Positions 34,364 to 43,921 of a stretch of 64,000 bases of DNA are shown one piece after another. The notes beneath the pieces were generated by a model, which did not search any database, was not told the origin of the DNA, and saw only the letters and a program-made list of their open reading frames with translations. Numbering within the stretch: position 1 is the stretch's first letter; every line of letters begins with the position of its first letter. This DNA comes from F22 sp963668535 (lineage in GTDB: Bacteria; Bacteroidota; Bacteroidia; Bacteroidales; Bacteroidaceae). The stretch lies in assembly GCA_963668535.1 (NCBI GenBank), contig OY764867.1, positions 372,001 through 436,000 on the forward strand, written 5' to 3'. Made by a program: the position numbers and the translations under genes.

Positions 34364-35999
34364 TACTAAACCACACATTCTCGAACTTGTAGCCCTACTC
34401 AAAGCACATCAAATAAGTCAAATAGTGGTGTGCCCAGGTAGTCGCAACATTCCTATTGTAGGCAGTATCTTAGCTGACAAATATTTTCAATCGCACCAAG
34501 TCACCGACGAAAGAAGTGCAGCGTTTGTAGCCTTAGGTCTTGCTTTAAAAACAGGGCGCACTACAGCTGTTGTCTGCACCAGCGGAAGCGCTGTACTCAA
34601 CATGCACCCAGCCGTTGCAGAAGCATTCTATCAAAAGGTGCCCTTACTGGTCATTTCAGCCGATAGAGCAGAAGGGTGGATAGGACAACAAGATGGTCAA
34701 ACCCTCCCTCAAAAAGGCGTGTTTCAATCGCTGAGTAAGTGCAGCGTACAACTCGACGAACACGATATATGGCTCACTAATCGTCTCGTCAATGAGGCCA
34801 TCCTTGCGACAACCCATCAAGGTAAAGGACCTGCACATATCAATGTGCCCATATCCGAGCCATTCTTTGATATGACCACCGATAGACTTCCTAAAGTACG
34901 TGTAATTCATCGTTATCACGGTATGAATGAGTATAACGAACCGTATACACATCTGATAGAAGAACTCAACAAAGCGCAGAAACGTTTGGTCGTAGTGGGA
35001 CAAATGAACTCAATCTATGATTACCAAAGTACGGTCAACAAACTCATACATAAACATTTTGCGTGGATACAAGAGCATATAGGTAATGGTACTATCCCAG
35101 GCAAATCTATCCGTAATATAGACATTCTTCTCGCTCAAATGAACGATGAAGAAAAGCACAAACTATCTCCCGATCTGTTGATCACTTGGGGAGGCTGTGT
35201 TATCTCCAAACGCACCAAACAATGGTTGCGTAGCTTCCCTCCAAAGGCTCACTGGCATATCTCTGCCGATGGTGCACTAATTGATACTTTCCAATGTGCC
35301 ACAACGCTTATCCAAATGGATCCAATGGAATTTGTGGAACGTATTGCCCCTCGTCTAGCGGGCAAAGTGCCGACATATCCTCAGGAATGGATCAAGATTC
35401 GTCAGTCATATACTATGCCTGCACTTGATTATAGTGCTCCTATGGTGGTGGGAGAATTCATGCGAGTACTTCCAGAAGGTCATCCACTACACTTGGCTAA
35501 TAGCAATAGCATCCGCTATGCCCAATTATACGACCTACCGAAATATACAGAGGTGTATGCCAATCGTGGGGTCAACGGCATTGAAGGGTCCCTATCTACA
35601 GCCTTAGGATTTGCTGCACTAGATGAACGCCCAGTTTACCTGATTATAGGCGATTTGAGTTTCTTCTATGACATGACTGCCCTAAACATATCACCTCTGC
35701 CTAAGAATTTACGCATTCTGCTACTCAATAATCACGAAGGACAAATTTTCCGTGGTTTGCCAGGATTACGCCTACCCGATAAAGCCCGTGAAGCCGTACA
35801 AGGCACACACAATATAGATGCACGAAGTTGGGCGATGGCACGCGGTCTACACTATTTCGGTGTACAAGATACAGAAAGCCTGCATTTTGCTCTTCCAGAG
35901 TTTACAGCCCCCGAAGCACAAAAAGGAGCAATGCTTATGGAGGTCTTCACTGATGCCAGTGTCGATCAAGCACAACTAGATAAGATATTCAAGAAATAA
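34356..35999 (+). CDS. menD: 2-succinyl-5-enolpyruvyl-6-hydroxy-3-cyclohexene-1-carboxylate synthase
   Basis: 547 aa thiamine-diphosphate enzyme. N-terminal ThDP domain: VVCPGSRNIPIV, VTDERSAAFVALGLALKTGR, TSGSAVLNMHPAVAEAFYQ and SADRAEGWIGQQDGQTLPQ are MenD hallmarks. C-terminal ThDP/Mg domain: NRGVNGIEGSLSTALGFA and IIGDLSFFYDMTALN. It condenses isochorismate with 2-oxoglutarate. The 8-bp overlap with menF implies translational coupling. Confidence 0.97.
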   Translation: MYSTKPHILELVALLKAHQISQIVVCPGSRNIPIVGSILADKYFQSHQVTDERSAAFVALGLALKTGRTTAVVCTSGSAVLNMHPAVAEAFYQKVPLLVISADRAEGWIGQQDGQTLPQKGVFQSLSKCSVQLDEHDIWLTNRLVNEAILATTHQGKGPAHINVPISEPFFDMTTDRLPKVRVIHRYHGMNEYNEPYTHLIEELNKAQKRLVVVGQMNSIYDYQSTVNKLIHKHFAWIQEHIGNGTIPGKSIRNIDILLAQMNDEEKHKLSPDLLITWGGCVISKRTKQWLRSFPPKAHWHISADGALIDTFQCATTLIQMDPMEFVERIAPRLAGKVPTYPQEWIKIRQSYTMPALDYSAPMVVGEFMRVLPEGHPLHLANSNSIRYAQLYDLPKYTEVYANRGVNGIEGSLSTALGFAALDERPVYLIIGDLSFFYDMTALNISPLPKNLRILLLNNHEGQIFRGLPGLRLPDKAREAVQGTHNIDARSWAMARGLHYFGVQDTESLHFALPEFTAPEAQKGAMLMEVFTDASVDQAQLDKIFKK

Positions 36000-36027
36000 A
36001 CTGTATAAACAATTAAAATATAAAGAT

Positions 36028-36849
36028 ATGGCAACAAGAGAATGGACAACTATCCGTGAATACGAAGATATCCTATTCGATTACTACAATGGAATCGGAC
36101 GTATCACTATCAACCGCGAGCGCTACCGCAACGCCTTCACCCCAACGACCACTGCTGAGATGAGCGATGCACTGCGCATTTGTCGCGAAGAGCAAGATAT
36201 CAATGTGGTTGTGATCACTGGCGCTGGCGATAAAGCTTTCTGTGCAGGTGGTGACCAAAATGTAAAAGGTCATGGCGGATATATTGATAAAGACGGTGTG
36301 GCTCGTTTAAGCGTACTAGATGTACAAAAACAAATACGCAGCATCCCTAAACCAGTCATTGCAGCCGTCAATGGTTTCGCTATTGGTGGTGGACACGTAC
36401 TACACGTTGTATGCGACTTGAGTATTGCTTCGGACAACGCACGCTTTGGACAAACAGGACCACGTGTGGGGAGCTTTGACGCTGGATTTGGTTCTAGTTA
36501 TTTGGCACGTGTCGTTGGTCAGAAGAAAGCTCGCGAGATCTGGTTCCTTTGCCGCCAATATGACGCACAACAAGCTTTAGAGATGGGACTAGTCAATACG
36601 GTCGTGCCATTAGAAAAACTAGAAGACGAGTATGTACAATGGGCCGAAGAAATGCAATTGCATAGTCCTATTGCACTGCGTATGATTAAAGCTGGATTGA
36701 ACGCCGAATTGGATGGTCAAGCTGGTATTCAAGAATTGGCTGGCGATGCAACCATGCTCTATTATATGACCGAAGAAGCACAAGAAGGTAAAAATGCCTT
36801 TCTTGAAAAGCGTAAGCCTAACTTCAAACAATACCCAAAATTTCCATAA
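36028..36849 (+). CDS. menB: 1,4-dihydroxy-2-naphthoyl-CoA synthase
   Basis: 273 aa crotonase-fold enzyme that cyclises o-succinylbenzoyl-CoA. Typical MenB stretches are RITINRERYRNAFTPTT, ITGAGDKAFCAGGDQNVKG, AAVNGFAIGGGHVLHVVCDL, GQTGPRVGSFDAGFGSSYLA, ARVVGQKKAREIWFLCRQYD and the C-terminal FLEKRKPNFKQYPKFP. The last base of its stop is the first base of the menC ATG. Confidence 0.97.
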   Translation: MATREWTTIREYEDILFDYYNGIGRITINRERYRNAFTPTTTAEMSDALRICREEQDINVVVITGAGDKAFCAGGDQNVKGHGGYIDKDGVARLSVLDVQKQIRSIPKPVIAAVNGFAIGGGHVLHVVCDLSIASDNARFGQTGPRVGSFDAGFGSSYLARVVGQKKAREIWFLCRQYDAQQALEMGLVNTVVPLEKLEDEYVQWAEEMQLHSPIALRMIKAGLNAELDGQAGIQELAGDATMLYYMTEEAQEGKNAFLEKRKPNFKQYPKFP

Positions 36850-37922
36850 TGACTGACTATCAGTACAAAATAGAACCATATATCTTGCACTTCAAACAGC
36901 CCGCGGGTACTTCGCGTGGCATCTATACTGAACGCAAGATATGGTTACTTTCACTCTGGAAGACCGATGCACCTGAACGCATCGGTCTTGGAGAGTGTGC
37001 CCCTCTACCTCAGTTGTCTTGCGATGACCTAAAGGATTACGAAGAGATACTCAACGCACACTGTGCCCGTTTTGTTGAAACGGGTATATTGGATTACGAA
37101 GGATTGCGCGACTATCCCTCTATGCTTATGGGACTTGAAACGGCTATCTGGTCACTTTGGTCACCCCACTGTCTAGAGACACGCACATCCCCTTCTGCCT
37201 CTCCGCAGATGACCGCCTTTGCGCAAGGTAAAATGGGTATCCCCATTAATGGTCTTATCTGGATGGGCGATGCCTCAACCATGTTATCACGTATCCAAGA
37301 TAAATTGCGACAAGGGTTCCGTTGTATCAAACTCAAAATAGGGGCCATCGACTTTGAAGAGGAAATGCAGCTATTGCAATATATCCGACAACACTACAGC
37401 AGCAAGGATATCGTGTTGCGAGTAGATGCCAACGGCGCGTTTGCTCCTGATAAAGCCATGGACTACCTAGAGCGATTGGCCGCTTTGGATATGCATTCTA
37501 TCGAGCAACCCATAATGGCGGGTGAGTGGGACAAGATGGCTTATTTATGTCAAAATACGCCCCTCCCTATCGCTTTGGACGAGGAACTAATCGGCGTGAA
37601 TGATCCTTTCGATAAGATGGCATTATTGGAAACAATTCATCCACAATATATCATCTTAAAACCTTCTCTGCACGGAGGGTTTCATGGCAGTAGCGAATGG
37701 ATACGTCTCGCTAAAGAACGCGGCATCGGCTACTGGATTACCTCTGCATTGGAGTCGAATGTCGGTCTGAATGCTATCGCTCAATGGACGGCTACACAAG
37801 ATGTGCGTATCCCCCAAGGGTTGGGTACAGGCCAATTATTCGAGAATAACATCTCCATGCCTTTAGAGATACAAGGAGATCAACTATACTATACCGGTCA
37901 AACCATCATAAATAAACCATAA
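36849..37922 (+). CDS. menC: o-Succinylbenzoate synthase, enolase superfamily
   Basis: 357 aa. Enolase-superfamily barrel with the two-Lys acid/base pair (FRCIKLKIG and IILKPSLHGGF) and metal ligands in RVDANGAF, MHSIEQP and ALDEEL. The N-terminal capping domain includes GIYTERKIWLLSLW and IGLGECAPLPQLS. It dehydrates the MenD/MenH product to o-succinylbenzoate. It overlaps menB by one base. The ligase menE, expected next in many Bacteroidota, is absent here and must be elsewhere. Confidence 0.95.
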   Translation: MTDYQYKIEPYILHFKQPAGTSRGIYTERKIWLLSLWKTDAPERIGLGECAPLPQLSCDDLKDYEEILNAHCARFVETGILDYEGLRDYPSMLMGLETAIWSLWSPHCLETRTSPSASPQMTAFAQGKMGIPINGLIWMGDASTMLSRIQDKLRQGFRCIKLKIGAIDFEEEMQLLQYIRQHYSSKDIVLRVDANGAFAPDKAMDYLERLAALDMHSIEQPIMAGEWDKMAYLCQNTPLPIALDEELIGVNDPFDKMALLETIHPQYIILKPSLHGGFHGSSEWIRLAKERGIGYWITSALESNVGLNAIAQWTATQDVRIPQGLGTGQLFENNISMPLEIQGDQLYYTGQTIINKP

Positions 37923-37926
37923 GATC

Positions 37927-38136
37927 ATGAAGAAAGCCCTTTGTCCACAATGTAAGATTCCATCATTTTATGTAATGAACGAAACTGGAGATAGACGCTT
38001 AGTCTATGTCGATGAAACAACTGGGGAAGTTATCGTACGTAATGAAGGAGAGGCCTTGGATGGATTTGACTTATCTATCGTGTACTGCCTGGGATGCTCA
38101 TGGAAAGGGGCCCCTAGAAAGTTGATGAAGAAGTAG
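37927..38136 (+). CDS. Small zinc-ribbon-like protein, end of menaquinone operon
   Basis: 69 aa. Two cysteine pairs, CPQC (residues 6-9) and CLGC near the C-terminus, could bind one zinc or an iron centre. The rest is charged (ETGDRRLVYVDETTGEVIV). It starts 4 bp after the menC stop, so it is co-transcribed. No family recognised; it has the look of a conserved Bacteroidota hypothetical zinc-ribbon protein, and a function in quinone synthesis is not implied by position alone. Confidence 0.75.
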   Translation: MKKALCPQCKIPSFYVMNETGDRRLVYVDETTGEVIVRNEGEALDGFDLSIVYCLGCSWKGAPRKLMKK

Positions 38137-38429
38137 GTTATAATAGGAGAGAATATCACGTACAATTCTTTCAAATCGTAACTACTTATAAAAAGCAGAC
38201 AAACGACATTTGACAAAATGTCAACTTTCCAAGCATTTTCCGACTATACGCAAGCCTTTGCGCGCAATTTATCAAAGGGATATAGACCGTATCGCAAGCT
38301 TTGCCACAGACCTATCAAAGCGCTTGAGAATAACCGTGAAGTTTGTACCGTCATTTTCAAAGACAGTTCCCTCAAAAAAATATTTTCAAAAATCGGCACA
38401 GCCGTAGATGGCCTTTCCTTTCGATTTAA

Positions 38430-38452
38430 GGCCTTCTTTTTTTTAGGTGAAA
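38430..38452 (+). terminator. Probable terminator of the menaquinone operon
   Basis: Near 38410-38434 GGCCTT and AAGGCC pair across a CGATTT-containing loop, followed by CTTCTTTTTTTTAGG. It is about 300 bp past the last gene, so other termination signals are possible. Confidence 0.45.
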
Positions 38453-38539
38453 TAGATCACTCTGAAAACAAATAGGACGCCCTGCCGTTTTTGACAAAAT
38501 GTATAGTAAAAACTATTTTCCCTACACTTTCAAATAGAA

Positions 38540-38575
38540 ATGGTGTGCCAAAGTAAAATCTTTGACACACCATTT
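38540..38575 (-). terminator. Terminator-like hairpin at the end of the PUL
   Basis: AAATGGTGTGCCAAAG pairs with CTTTGACACACCATTT (one mismatch) around TAAAAT. It lies 22 bases after the GH2 stop on the minus strand. The following U-tract is weak (TCTATTTG). Confidence 0.65.
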
Positions 38576-38596
38576 GCTTCATATAATACACCTAAT

Positions 38597-41500
38597 TTAA
38601 TACACTACTGGAGTAATAGAACAAGTGTTCTTGATTGGTGATAGAATAAACGTAAATTCATAATCACCATAAGGTACTTGATATTCTGGACGAGCAATAC
38701 GTCCCCAACTATCTTCACATCCCAATCCAGCTTGTACTTCATCGATACAGAAGTTAGTGACATCAGATTCTTCAACTTCTGGAGAGTGACTTTGATGCTT
38801 GTTCATGCCATCATCCAACGAATCAATCGTGTAATGCAAAGCTGACGCAGAGAAAGGATGTGCAGCGATAACTTCAAGACCACAACCAGAGGCATTACTG
38901 ATCTTCCACCAACGAATATCACTCTTCGTTCCGTTTTCTTGTGGACGGATATAAGGATAGAATTGTTCCGTTACAGATTGGCTATAAATCGCCAATGACG
39001 CATTGTACTTACGGTCAATATAGTTCTCTACTGGACCACGACCATAATATTGAATAGTTTCAAATGCACGTGGCATAGGCAACTGCATACCGAAACGGAA
39101 CATATTGGCCACTTTGGCATTTTTATCTGCGACCATCTTTTGTGTAACCTTGATAGCTCCCACATTATTAATAGCGTAGGTCATAAGCAATTGAGCAGAG
39201 ACCTTAGGCATATCGTAAGTAACATCTACAATAGCTAGTCCATTTTCAATGCGCGATGTAAAAGCAGTCTGCTTCATCTCCGGATGTTTCCAAACCGCAT
39301 ATTTATATTGCAATCCAGCACCATAATCGTTGTCGGTAGGAGCACGCCAGAAATTAGGCGTCAACGCTTCTCCATCTTTGATCATGTCTGTTCCATCAAC
39401 CTCATATTTGCTTAATAGCCCACTATGCTTATTGAACTCTACATCGAAGTGATTGCCACGAATAATTAGGAAATTCCAATCATTGTCTTGAACAGTAGGT
39501 GCTACAGTCTTTTGGTTGCTCAACTCCTCATTATGAAGGGTCATAGCAGGCGCCTTATATGGATTCAATACCAATTGTTGTTTGGCTACTGCATAGCCAG
39601 CAGGAAGTAAACCTTCAGCATGCTTCAAGGTGTACGATACGTTCAGCAAACATTCTGTACCAGCCTGAATATTACCAATAGGCAATTTTAGGTTTACCGT
39701 CTTATGTGGGGCCACATGGATATCATCCACACGACCAGTTTTGATAACCTTACCTCCTTCAAGCACTTCCCATTCCAAAGCATAAGCCGATAGGTCACGG
39801 AAGAAATTTTCATTGTATATACCGATTACACCATTTTGCAAGTCTACTGGGCTTGTCCAAATGTTTTGATAGAAATAACCGACTTCATACATATGAGGAT
39901 TTGGTACGCGGTCAGGGCTCACTAAGCCATTATCACAGAAGTTGTTATCACTGGCATCATAGCGGTCGAAATCACCTCCATAAGCATAAATAGTCTTTCC
40001 ATTTTTACCAGTCCAACGAAGAGATTGATCCACAAAATCCCAAATAAATCCACCTTGATACTTAGGGTACTTACGTATTAGATCCCAGTATTCTTTGAAT
40101 CCACCTTCCGAATTACCCATAGCATGAGCATATTCACATTGGATAAGTGGTTTCTTATATTGATCGTTTACACTGTATTCTTCGCAATGCTTGTATCCAT
40201 AGTACATAGGACAAAAGATATCAGTCTTACCAGTCTTGCCCGCTTGTTCATATTGTACCAAGCGGCTGTGATCTTCCGCCTTAATCCAGTCGTATGCTGC
40301 TTCAAAGTTTGGACCATACCCAGCCTCGTTACCAAGAGACCAAACAAAGATACTTGGGTGATTAAAATTGCGTTGTACATTGCGTTGATTGCGTTGCAAA
40401 TGTGCTAATTTATAATCATCTCTCTTAGCCAATGTACGAGATCCGTATCCCATACCATGGCTTTCAAGATTGGCTTCGGCAACTACATAAATACCGTATT
40501 TATCGCATAGGTCATACCATAAATTATTGTCTGGATAGTGACAAGTACGCACAGCATTTATATTGAACTTCTTCATGAGCTGAATATCTTGCACCATGCG
40601 TTCAGGTGAAATGATATAGCCATTGTCTGGATCCATCTCATGACGATTGGCTCCCTTGATCAGTACTGGTTGTCCATTGACCAATACCTGTCCGTTTTTC
40701 AATTCGATCTTACGGAATCCTACTTTGACTGGGATTACCTCGTGTCCATTGTCCATAGAGGCATACAAGGTATAGAGATAAGGACTTTCAGCACTCCATT
40801 TGTGCGGATTCTTCAGTTTTAACGTACATGTTGTGTTTGCTTTAGCTTGTGTGGCAGCAACTTCTTTTCCTTCAGCATCTTTTAAGCTGATATTAACGTG
40901 TGTGTTTCTGGTACTAGTCATTTGAATAGTCAAGACCCCATTTTTGTACTCTTGGTCTAGGTCTGGTGTAACGCGAATATCTTTGATATGCTTCTTCTCA
41001 CGAGCATATAGAAAACAATCACGTCCTACTCCACTATAGCGGAAGAAGTCCTGGTCTTCTAGGTAACTGCCATCGCACCAACGGAATACTTGAAAGGCAA
41101 TTACATTGTCTTGTCCTGGTTTTAAATAACGAGTAACATCAAACTCAGCTTCTAGTTTACTATCTTCACTATATCCCACATATTTGCCGTTTACCCATAA
41201 ATACATATTGGATGTAACGGAACCAAAGTGAGCAATAATATCTTTGCCCGCCCATGAAGCAGGAACCACCATCTCACGACGATAAGATCCTACGTGGTTA
41301 TTCTCTGTAGGCACATATGGAGGATTGTTTTTAAACTGATTGCGCCATGCATATCCCATATTGACATAGATAGGTTTACCGTAGCCATGCAACTCCCATA
41401 ATCCTGGAATAGGAAGATCGTCCCATCCTTTGTCATTAAAGTTGGTCTTCCAAAAATCAGTTGGGCGTGACTGCACATCTTTCACCCAAAAGAATTTCCA

Positions 41501-41704
41501 AGTCCCATTTAAACTCATAAAATTGGCAGATTGCTCTTTCACTCCACTCTGTGCAGCATCGGCCGATTCATACGCAAAATAATTGGTATGCATTGGCATA
41601 CGATGGACAGCATTGACTGCCGGATCTTGCCATTCATGGAAGGTTTGCGCACTTGCAGTCAAAGCTAAAACTGCAAGCATTGGCATAATAAGAAGTTTCT
41701 TCAT
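38597..41704 (-). CDS. GH2 beta-galactosidase (LacZ-type)
   Basis: 1035 aa, Sec signal (ALTASAQ). Domain order is that of large GH2 enzymes: sugar-binding jelly roll (FMSLNGTWKFFWV, VGSYRREMVVP), Ig-like domain, TIM barrel from about residue 340 (VLIKGANRHEMDPDNGY), then C-terminal small and beta-sandwich domains (NFWRAPTDNDYGAGLQ). Acid/base E460 in WSLGNEAGYG and nucleophile E524 in IQCEYAHAMGNSEGGF are in place. It removes terminal beta-linked galactose in the periplasm. Last gene of the PUL series, with its own promoter and a long leader. Confidence 0.95.
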   Translation of the reverse strand: MKKLLIMPMLAVLALTASAQTFHEWQDPAVNAVHRMPMHTNYFAYESADAAQSGVKEQSANFMSLNGTWKFFWVKDVQSRPTDFWKTNFNDKGWDDLPIPGLWELHGYGKPIYVNMGYAWRNQFKNNPPYVPTENNHVGSYRREMVVPASWAGKDIIAHFGSVTSNMYLWVNGKYVGYSEDSKLEAEFDVTRYLKPGQDNVIAFQVFRWCDGSYLEDQDFFRYSGVGRDCFLYAREKKHIKDIRVTPDLDQEYKNGVLTIQMTSTRNTHVNISLKDAEGKEVAATQAKANTTCTLKLKNPHKWSAESPYLYTLYASMDNGHEVIPVKVGFRKIELKNGQVLVNGQPVLIKGANRHEMDPDNGYIISPERMVQDIQLMKKFNINAVRTCHYPDNNLWYDLCDKYGIYVVAEANLESHGMGYGSRTLAKRDDYKLAHLQRNQRNVQRNFNHPSIFVWSLGNEAGYGPNFEAAYDWIKAEDHSRLVQYEQAGKTGKTDIFCPMYYGYKHCEEYSVNDQYKKPLIQCEYAHAMGNSEGGFKEYWDLIRKYPKYQGGFIWDFVDQSLRWTGKNGKTIYAYGGDFDRYDASDNNFCDNGLVSPDRVPNPHMYEVGYFYQNIWTSPVDLQNGVIGIYNENFFRDLSAYALEWEVLEGGKVIKTGRVDDIHVAPHKTVNLKLPIGNIQAGTECLLNVSYTLKHAEGLLPAGYAVAKQQLVLNPYKAPAMTLHNEELSNQKTVAPTVQDNDWNFLIIRGNHFDVEFNKHSGLLSKYEVDGTDMIKDGEALTPNFWRAPTDNDYGAGLQYKYAVWKHPEMKQTAFTSRIENGLAIVDVTYDMPKVSAQLLMTYAINNVGAIKVTQKMVADKNAKVANMFRFGMQLPMPRAFETIQYYGRGPVENYIDRKYNASLAIYSQSVTEQFYPYIRPQENGTKSDIRWWKISNASGCGLEVIAAHPFSASALHYTIDSLDDGMNKHQSHSPEVEESDVTNFCIDEVQAGLGCEDSWGRIARPEYQVPYGDYEFTFILSPIKNTCSITPVVY

Positions 41705-41868
41705 GATAATATTTTTTATTGTTACTGAGGCATCTTGTATAAACTACATCTTCCAGAGCTGATCCGAAAGAAACTCGCCAAGCAAGCACTAGTTTATCCA
41801 CTGTCTCGGAATAACTAAGACACAGGTCATATTGTGTCTTGAATACCTACACTTAATTTTTCACCCCA
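41705..41868 (-). promoter_or_regulatory. Long 5' leader of the GH2 gene
   Basis: About 160 nt between the TATTTTTG element and the ATG. It includes a perfect hairpin AAGACACA / TGTGTCTT (about 41817-41840) and a GC-rich stretch (41755-41790). No known riboswitch consensus was recognised. Confidence 0.45.
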
Positions 41869-41876
41869 CAAAAATA
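41869..41876 (-). promoter_or_regulatory. Promoter -7 element of the GH2 gene
   Basis: Minus-strand TATTTTTG (TAnnTTTG), in the 223-bp gap downstream of the GH51 gene. Confidence 0.5.
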
Positions 41877-41927
41877 GAAAAAACAGATCTATAAAGAGGG
41901 GTAATTTTCATTCAAAAAAGAGTAACA

Positions 41928-43865
41928 TTAGTTCACTTGCAGGCGATATACCCCAAATGAACGGGCTTGAAGTTCCAAATCCAAGAAACGAGGATTGACC
42001 GACACTGGACGCAAACGGGGAAACACTTTCTCTTCCTCTAAAGTATTGACGGCAGTCCATTCATTATTTTGCAAATAGGTGCAGGTACCCGAAACAAGGT
42101 GATGCTTTTTTAATCCGTCGAAATCAATATGCATCTTCTGGACTCTATTGGCAGCATTGACTACTTTCACAATAATTTCTCCTGTAGCTGCATCCGATAC
42201 TGCCGAAGCATATAAACTATCTTGCCCAATAACTGGCTTACCCTCCATCAGCAAAGGAAGTACCTTTGTGCCAGTATTCATTCCATACATCTGTTGGACG
42301 TAATAATTGGGTGTACGCATCATGCGAAGGTTATCAAACCAAATCATATCGGGATTCCACTGCCATGCATCTACATGAGCAAACAAAGGTGCATATGTGG
42401 CCAAGCGGACAACATCGGCATTGCGTTCCAAACCTGTCATAAAAGCCGCTTCGGAAAGGGCTGATAGAAAATTATTGGCTTTGCCAGTACTGTAGTCATG
42501 CGAAGCATATTCACCAGCAAAAACTTTGGGGCCCTTGCGGTCGTAACTGTCGTAACGCCCTGCATTGGCAAAGAACCAATCGGGAGACATGTAGTAATGT
42601 TCGTCCACCAAATCGACTCCTATGCGTTTCATTTCTGGCCAAAGGTAATCAAACTTATCACCAGCGGCACTCGGACCAGAGGTTCCGACAATCTGGATAT
42701 GGGGATAGCGTTTGCGAATGGCTTTGACAAACACCTCCAAACGTTCGGGATACACTGTACCCCACTGTTCATTACCAATGGCTATCATTTTCAGATTGAA
42801 AGGTTTGGCATGTCCCATATCGGCACGCACTTTTCCCCATTTGGAATCGACTGGACCGTTGGCAAATTCAATCAAATCAAGTGCATCTTGTACATAAGGG
42901 GCCAGTTTGGTGAGCGGCACGACTTCATTGCTTTCGTATTGGCAAGATAGTCCGCAACTTAATACAGGAAGCGGCTCTGCTCCCAAATCTTCGCTCAACA
43001 GAAAATATTCATAAAATCCCAAGCCGTAACTCTGAAAATAATCGGGGAAAGCTTTATGTTTGAAGGTATAATTCCAACGATTCTCGTTGAGTGGACGATT
43101 TTCGACTGGACCTACACTATTTTTCCACTGATAGCGGGTAGCAAGGCTATTGCCCTCGATAATGCAACCACCAGGAAAACGAAAGACCCCTGGATGAATA
43201 TCATAGAGTGCTTGCACTAGGTCGGCACGTAGGCCGTTTTCGCGTTGCTTCCAAGTATGCACAGGAAAAAGCGAAATATGGTCCATATCCACAGTTCCTT
43301 CTGTGAGCAAGACAACACGCAAGCGAGAATGAGCATCGGTAAAAGGTGCTTGCATTTCGAGCGTCATCTTTTTCCAATCCTGACTATTTACTTGCAGTTC
43401 TTTTTTCAGTACATTTTCGCCTTGGGAGTTGACCAATTCGATAGACAGTTTCATGGGTTTAGTATCTGGTGTGCGGGCATACACTGAAAAGCGATATGTT
43501 TCTGCTTTTTTCAACCCAATGCCTCGAAATCCTTCATTGTCCAAACCAGCACGCAACAAACGTCCATCGTTGACCACTCGCACATAATGTGGATTACGCT
43601 CGAAACAAGAATTTTCGCTCTTTACAGTTACATTGCCAAAAGGCACCCACCCCACAAAAGGTTGAGGGAATTCAAAAGAACGGTTTTTTACTAATTCAGC
43701 ATATAAACCACCATCTGCACCAAAGTTGATATCCTCGAAGAAGATACCAAACATTGCTGGATTTATTTTGGCTGTCGGTTTTGAAACATCAATTGTCGTT
43801 ACATGCTGTTGCGCATATAGCCCAAAAGTGCATGCTAAAATCGAAAGAGCTAAAAGTTTTTTCAT
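41928..43865 (-). CDS. GH51 alpha-L-arabinofuranosidase
   Basis: 645 aa with a signal peptide (ACTFGLYAQQ). N-terminal strand segment INPAMFGIFFEDINFGADGG, inserted carbohydrate-binding-like beta domain (about residues 90-200), then the TIM barrel. Acid/base E366 lies in MIAIGNEQWG and nucleophile E452 in KVFAGEYASHD, with the C-terminal beta domain after it. It hydrolyses terminal alpha-L-arabinofuranosyl residues. It is 56 bp downstream of the GH127 gene and paralogous to the GH51 domain at 45967-48471. Confidence 0.95.
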   Translation of the reverse strand: MKKLLALSILACTFGLYAQQHVTTIDVSKPTAKINPAMFGIFFEDINFGADGGLYAELVKNRSFEFPQPFVGWVPFGNVTVKSENSCFERNPHYVRVVNDGRLLRAGLDNEGFRGIGLKKAETYRFSVYARTPDTKPMKLSIELVNSQGENVLKKELQVNSQDWKKMTLEMQAPFTDAHSRLRVVLLTEGTVDMDHISLFPVHTWKQRENGLRADLVQALYDIHPGVFRFPGGCIIEGNSLATRYQWKNSVGPVENRPLNENRWNYTFKHKAFPDYFQSYGLGFYEYFLLSEDLGAEPLPVLSCGLSCQYESNEVVPLTKLAPYVQDALDLIEFANGPVDSKWGKVRADMGHAKPFNLKMIAIGNEQWGTVYPERLEVFVKAIRKRYPHIQIVGTSGPSAAGDKFDYLWPEMKRIGVDLVDEHYYMSPDWFFANAGRYDSYDRKGPKVFAGEYASHDYSTGKANNFLSALSEAAFMTGLERNADVVRLATYAPLFAHVDAWQWNPDMIWFDNLRMMRTPNYYVQQMYGMNTGTKVLPLLMEGKPVIGQDSLYASAVSDAATGEIIVKVVNAANRVQKMHIDFDGLKKHHLVSGTCTYLQNNEWTAVNTLEEEKVFPRLRPVSVNPRFLDLELQARSFGVYRLQVN

Positions 43866-43921
43866 TTGTTTACTTTGTAGAAATATTGTTTTGCTTGGAA
43901 TTGTTCCTGAGCTTTATTGCA

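Larger units (their letters stand above)
38137..38596. other. Convergent intergenic region
   Basis: A 460-bp gap between the menaquinone operon and the oppositely oriented PUL. It contains TTGACA-AAA-TGTCAA (38210-38224, a 6-bp inverted repeat), a second TTTGACAAAATGT at 38490, a weak terminator (38430-38452) and the PUL-end hairpin at 38542-38573. Small reading frames at 38210-38475 have no promoter, start signal or recognisable domain and are not called. Confidence 0.6.

Noticed and set aside
38218..38475. 85-codon reading frame after the menaquinone operon
   Set aside because: No promoter or plausible ribosome-binding context, no domain, and overlapping frames of similar length; probably chance.
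41705..41868. Riboswitch in the GH2 leader
   Set aside because: No match to known riboswitch cores (cobalamin, TPP, SAM, FMN) on reading; only a simple hairpin is evident.
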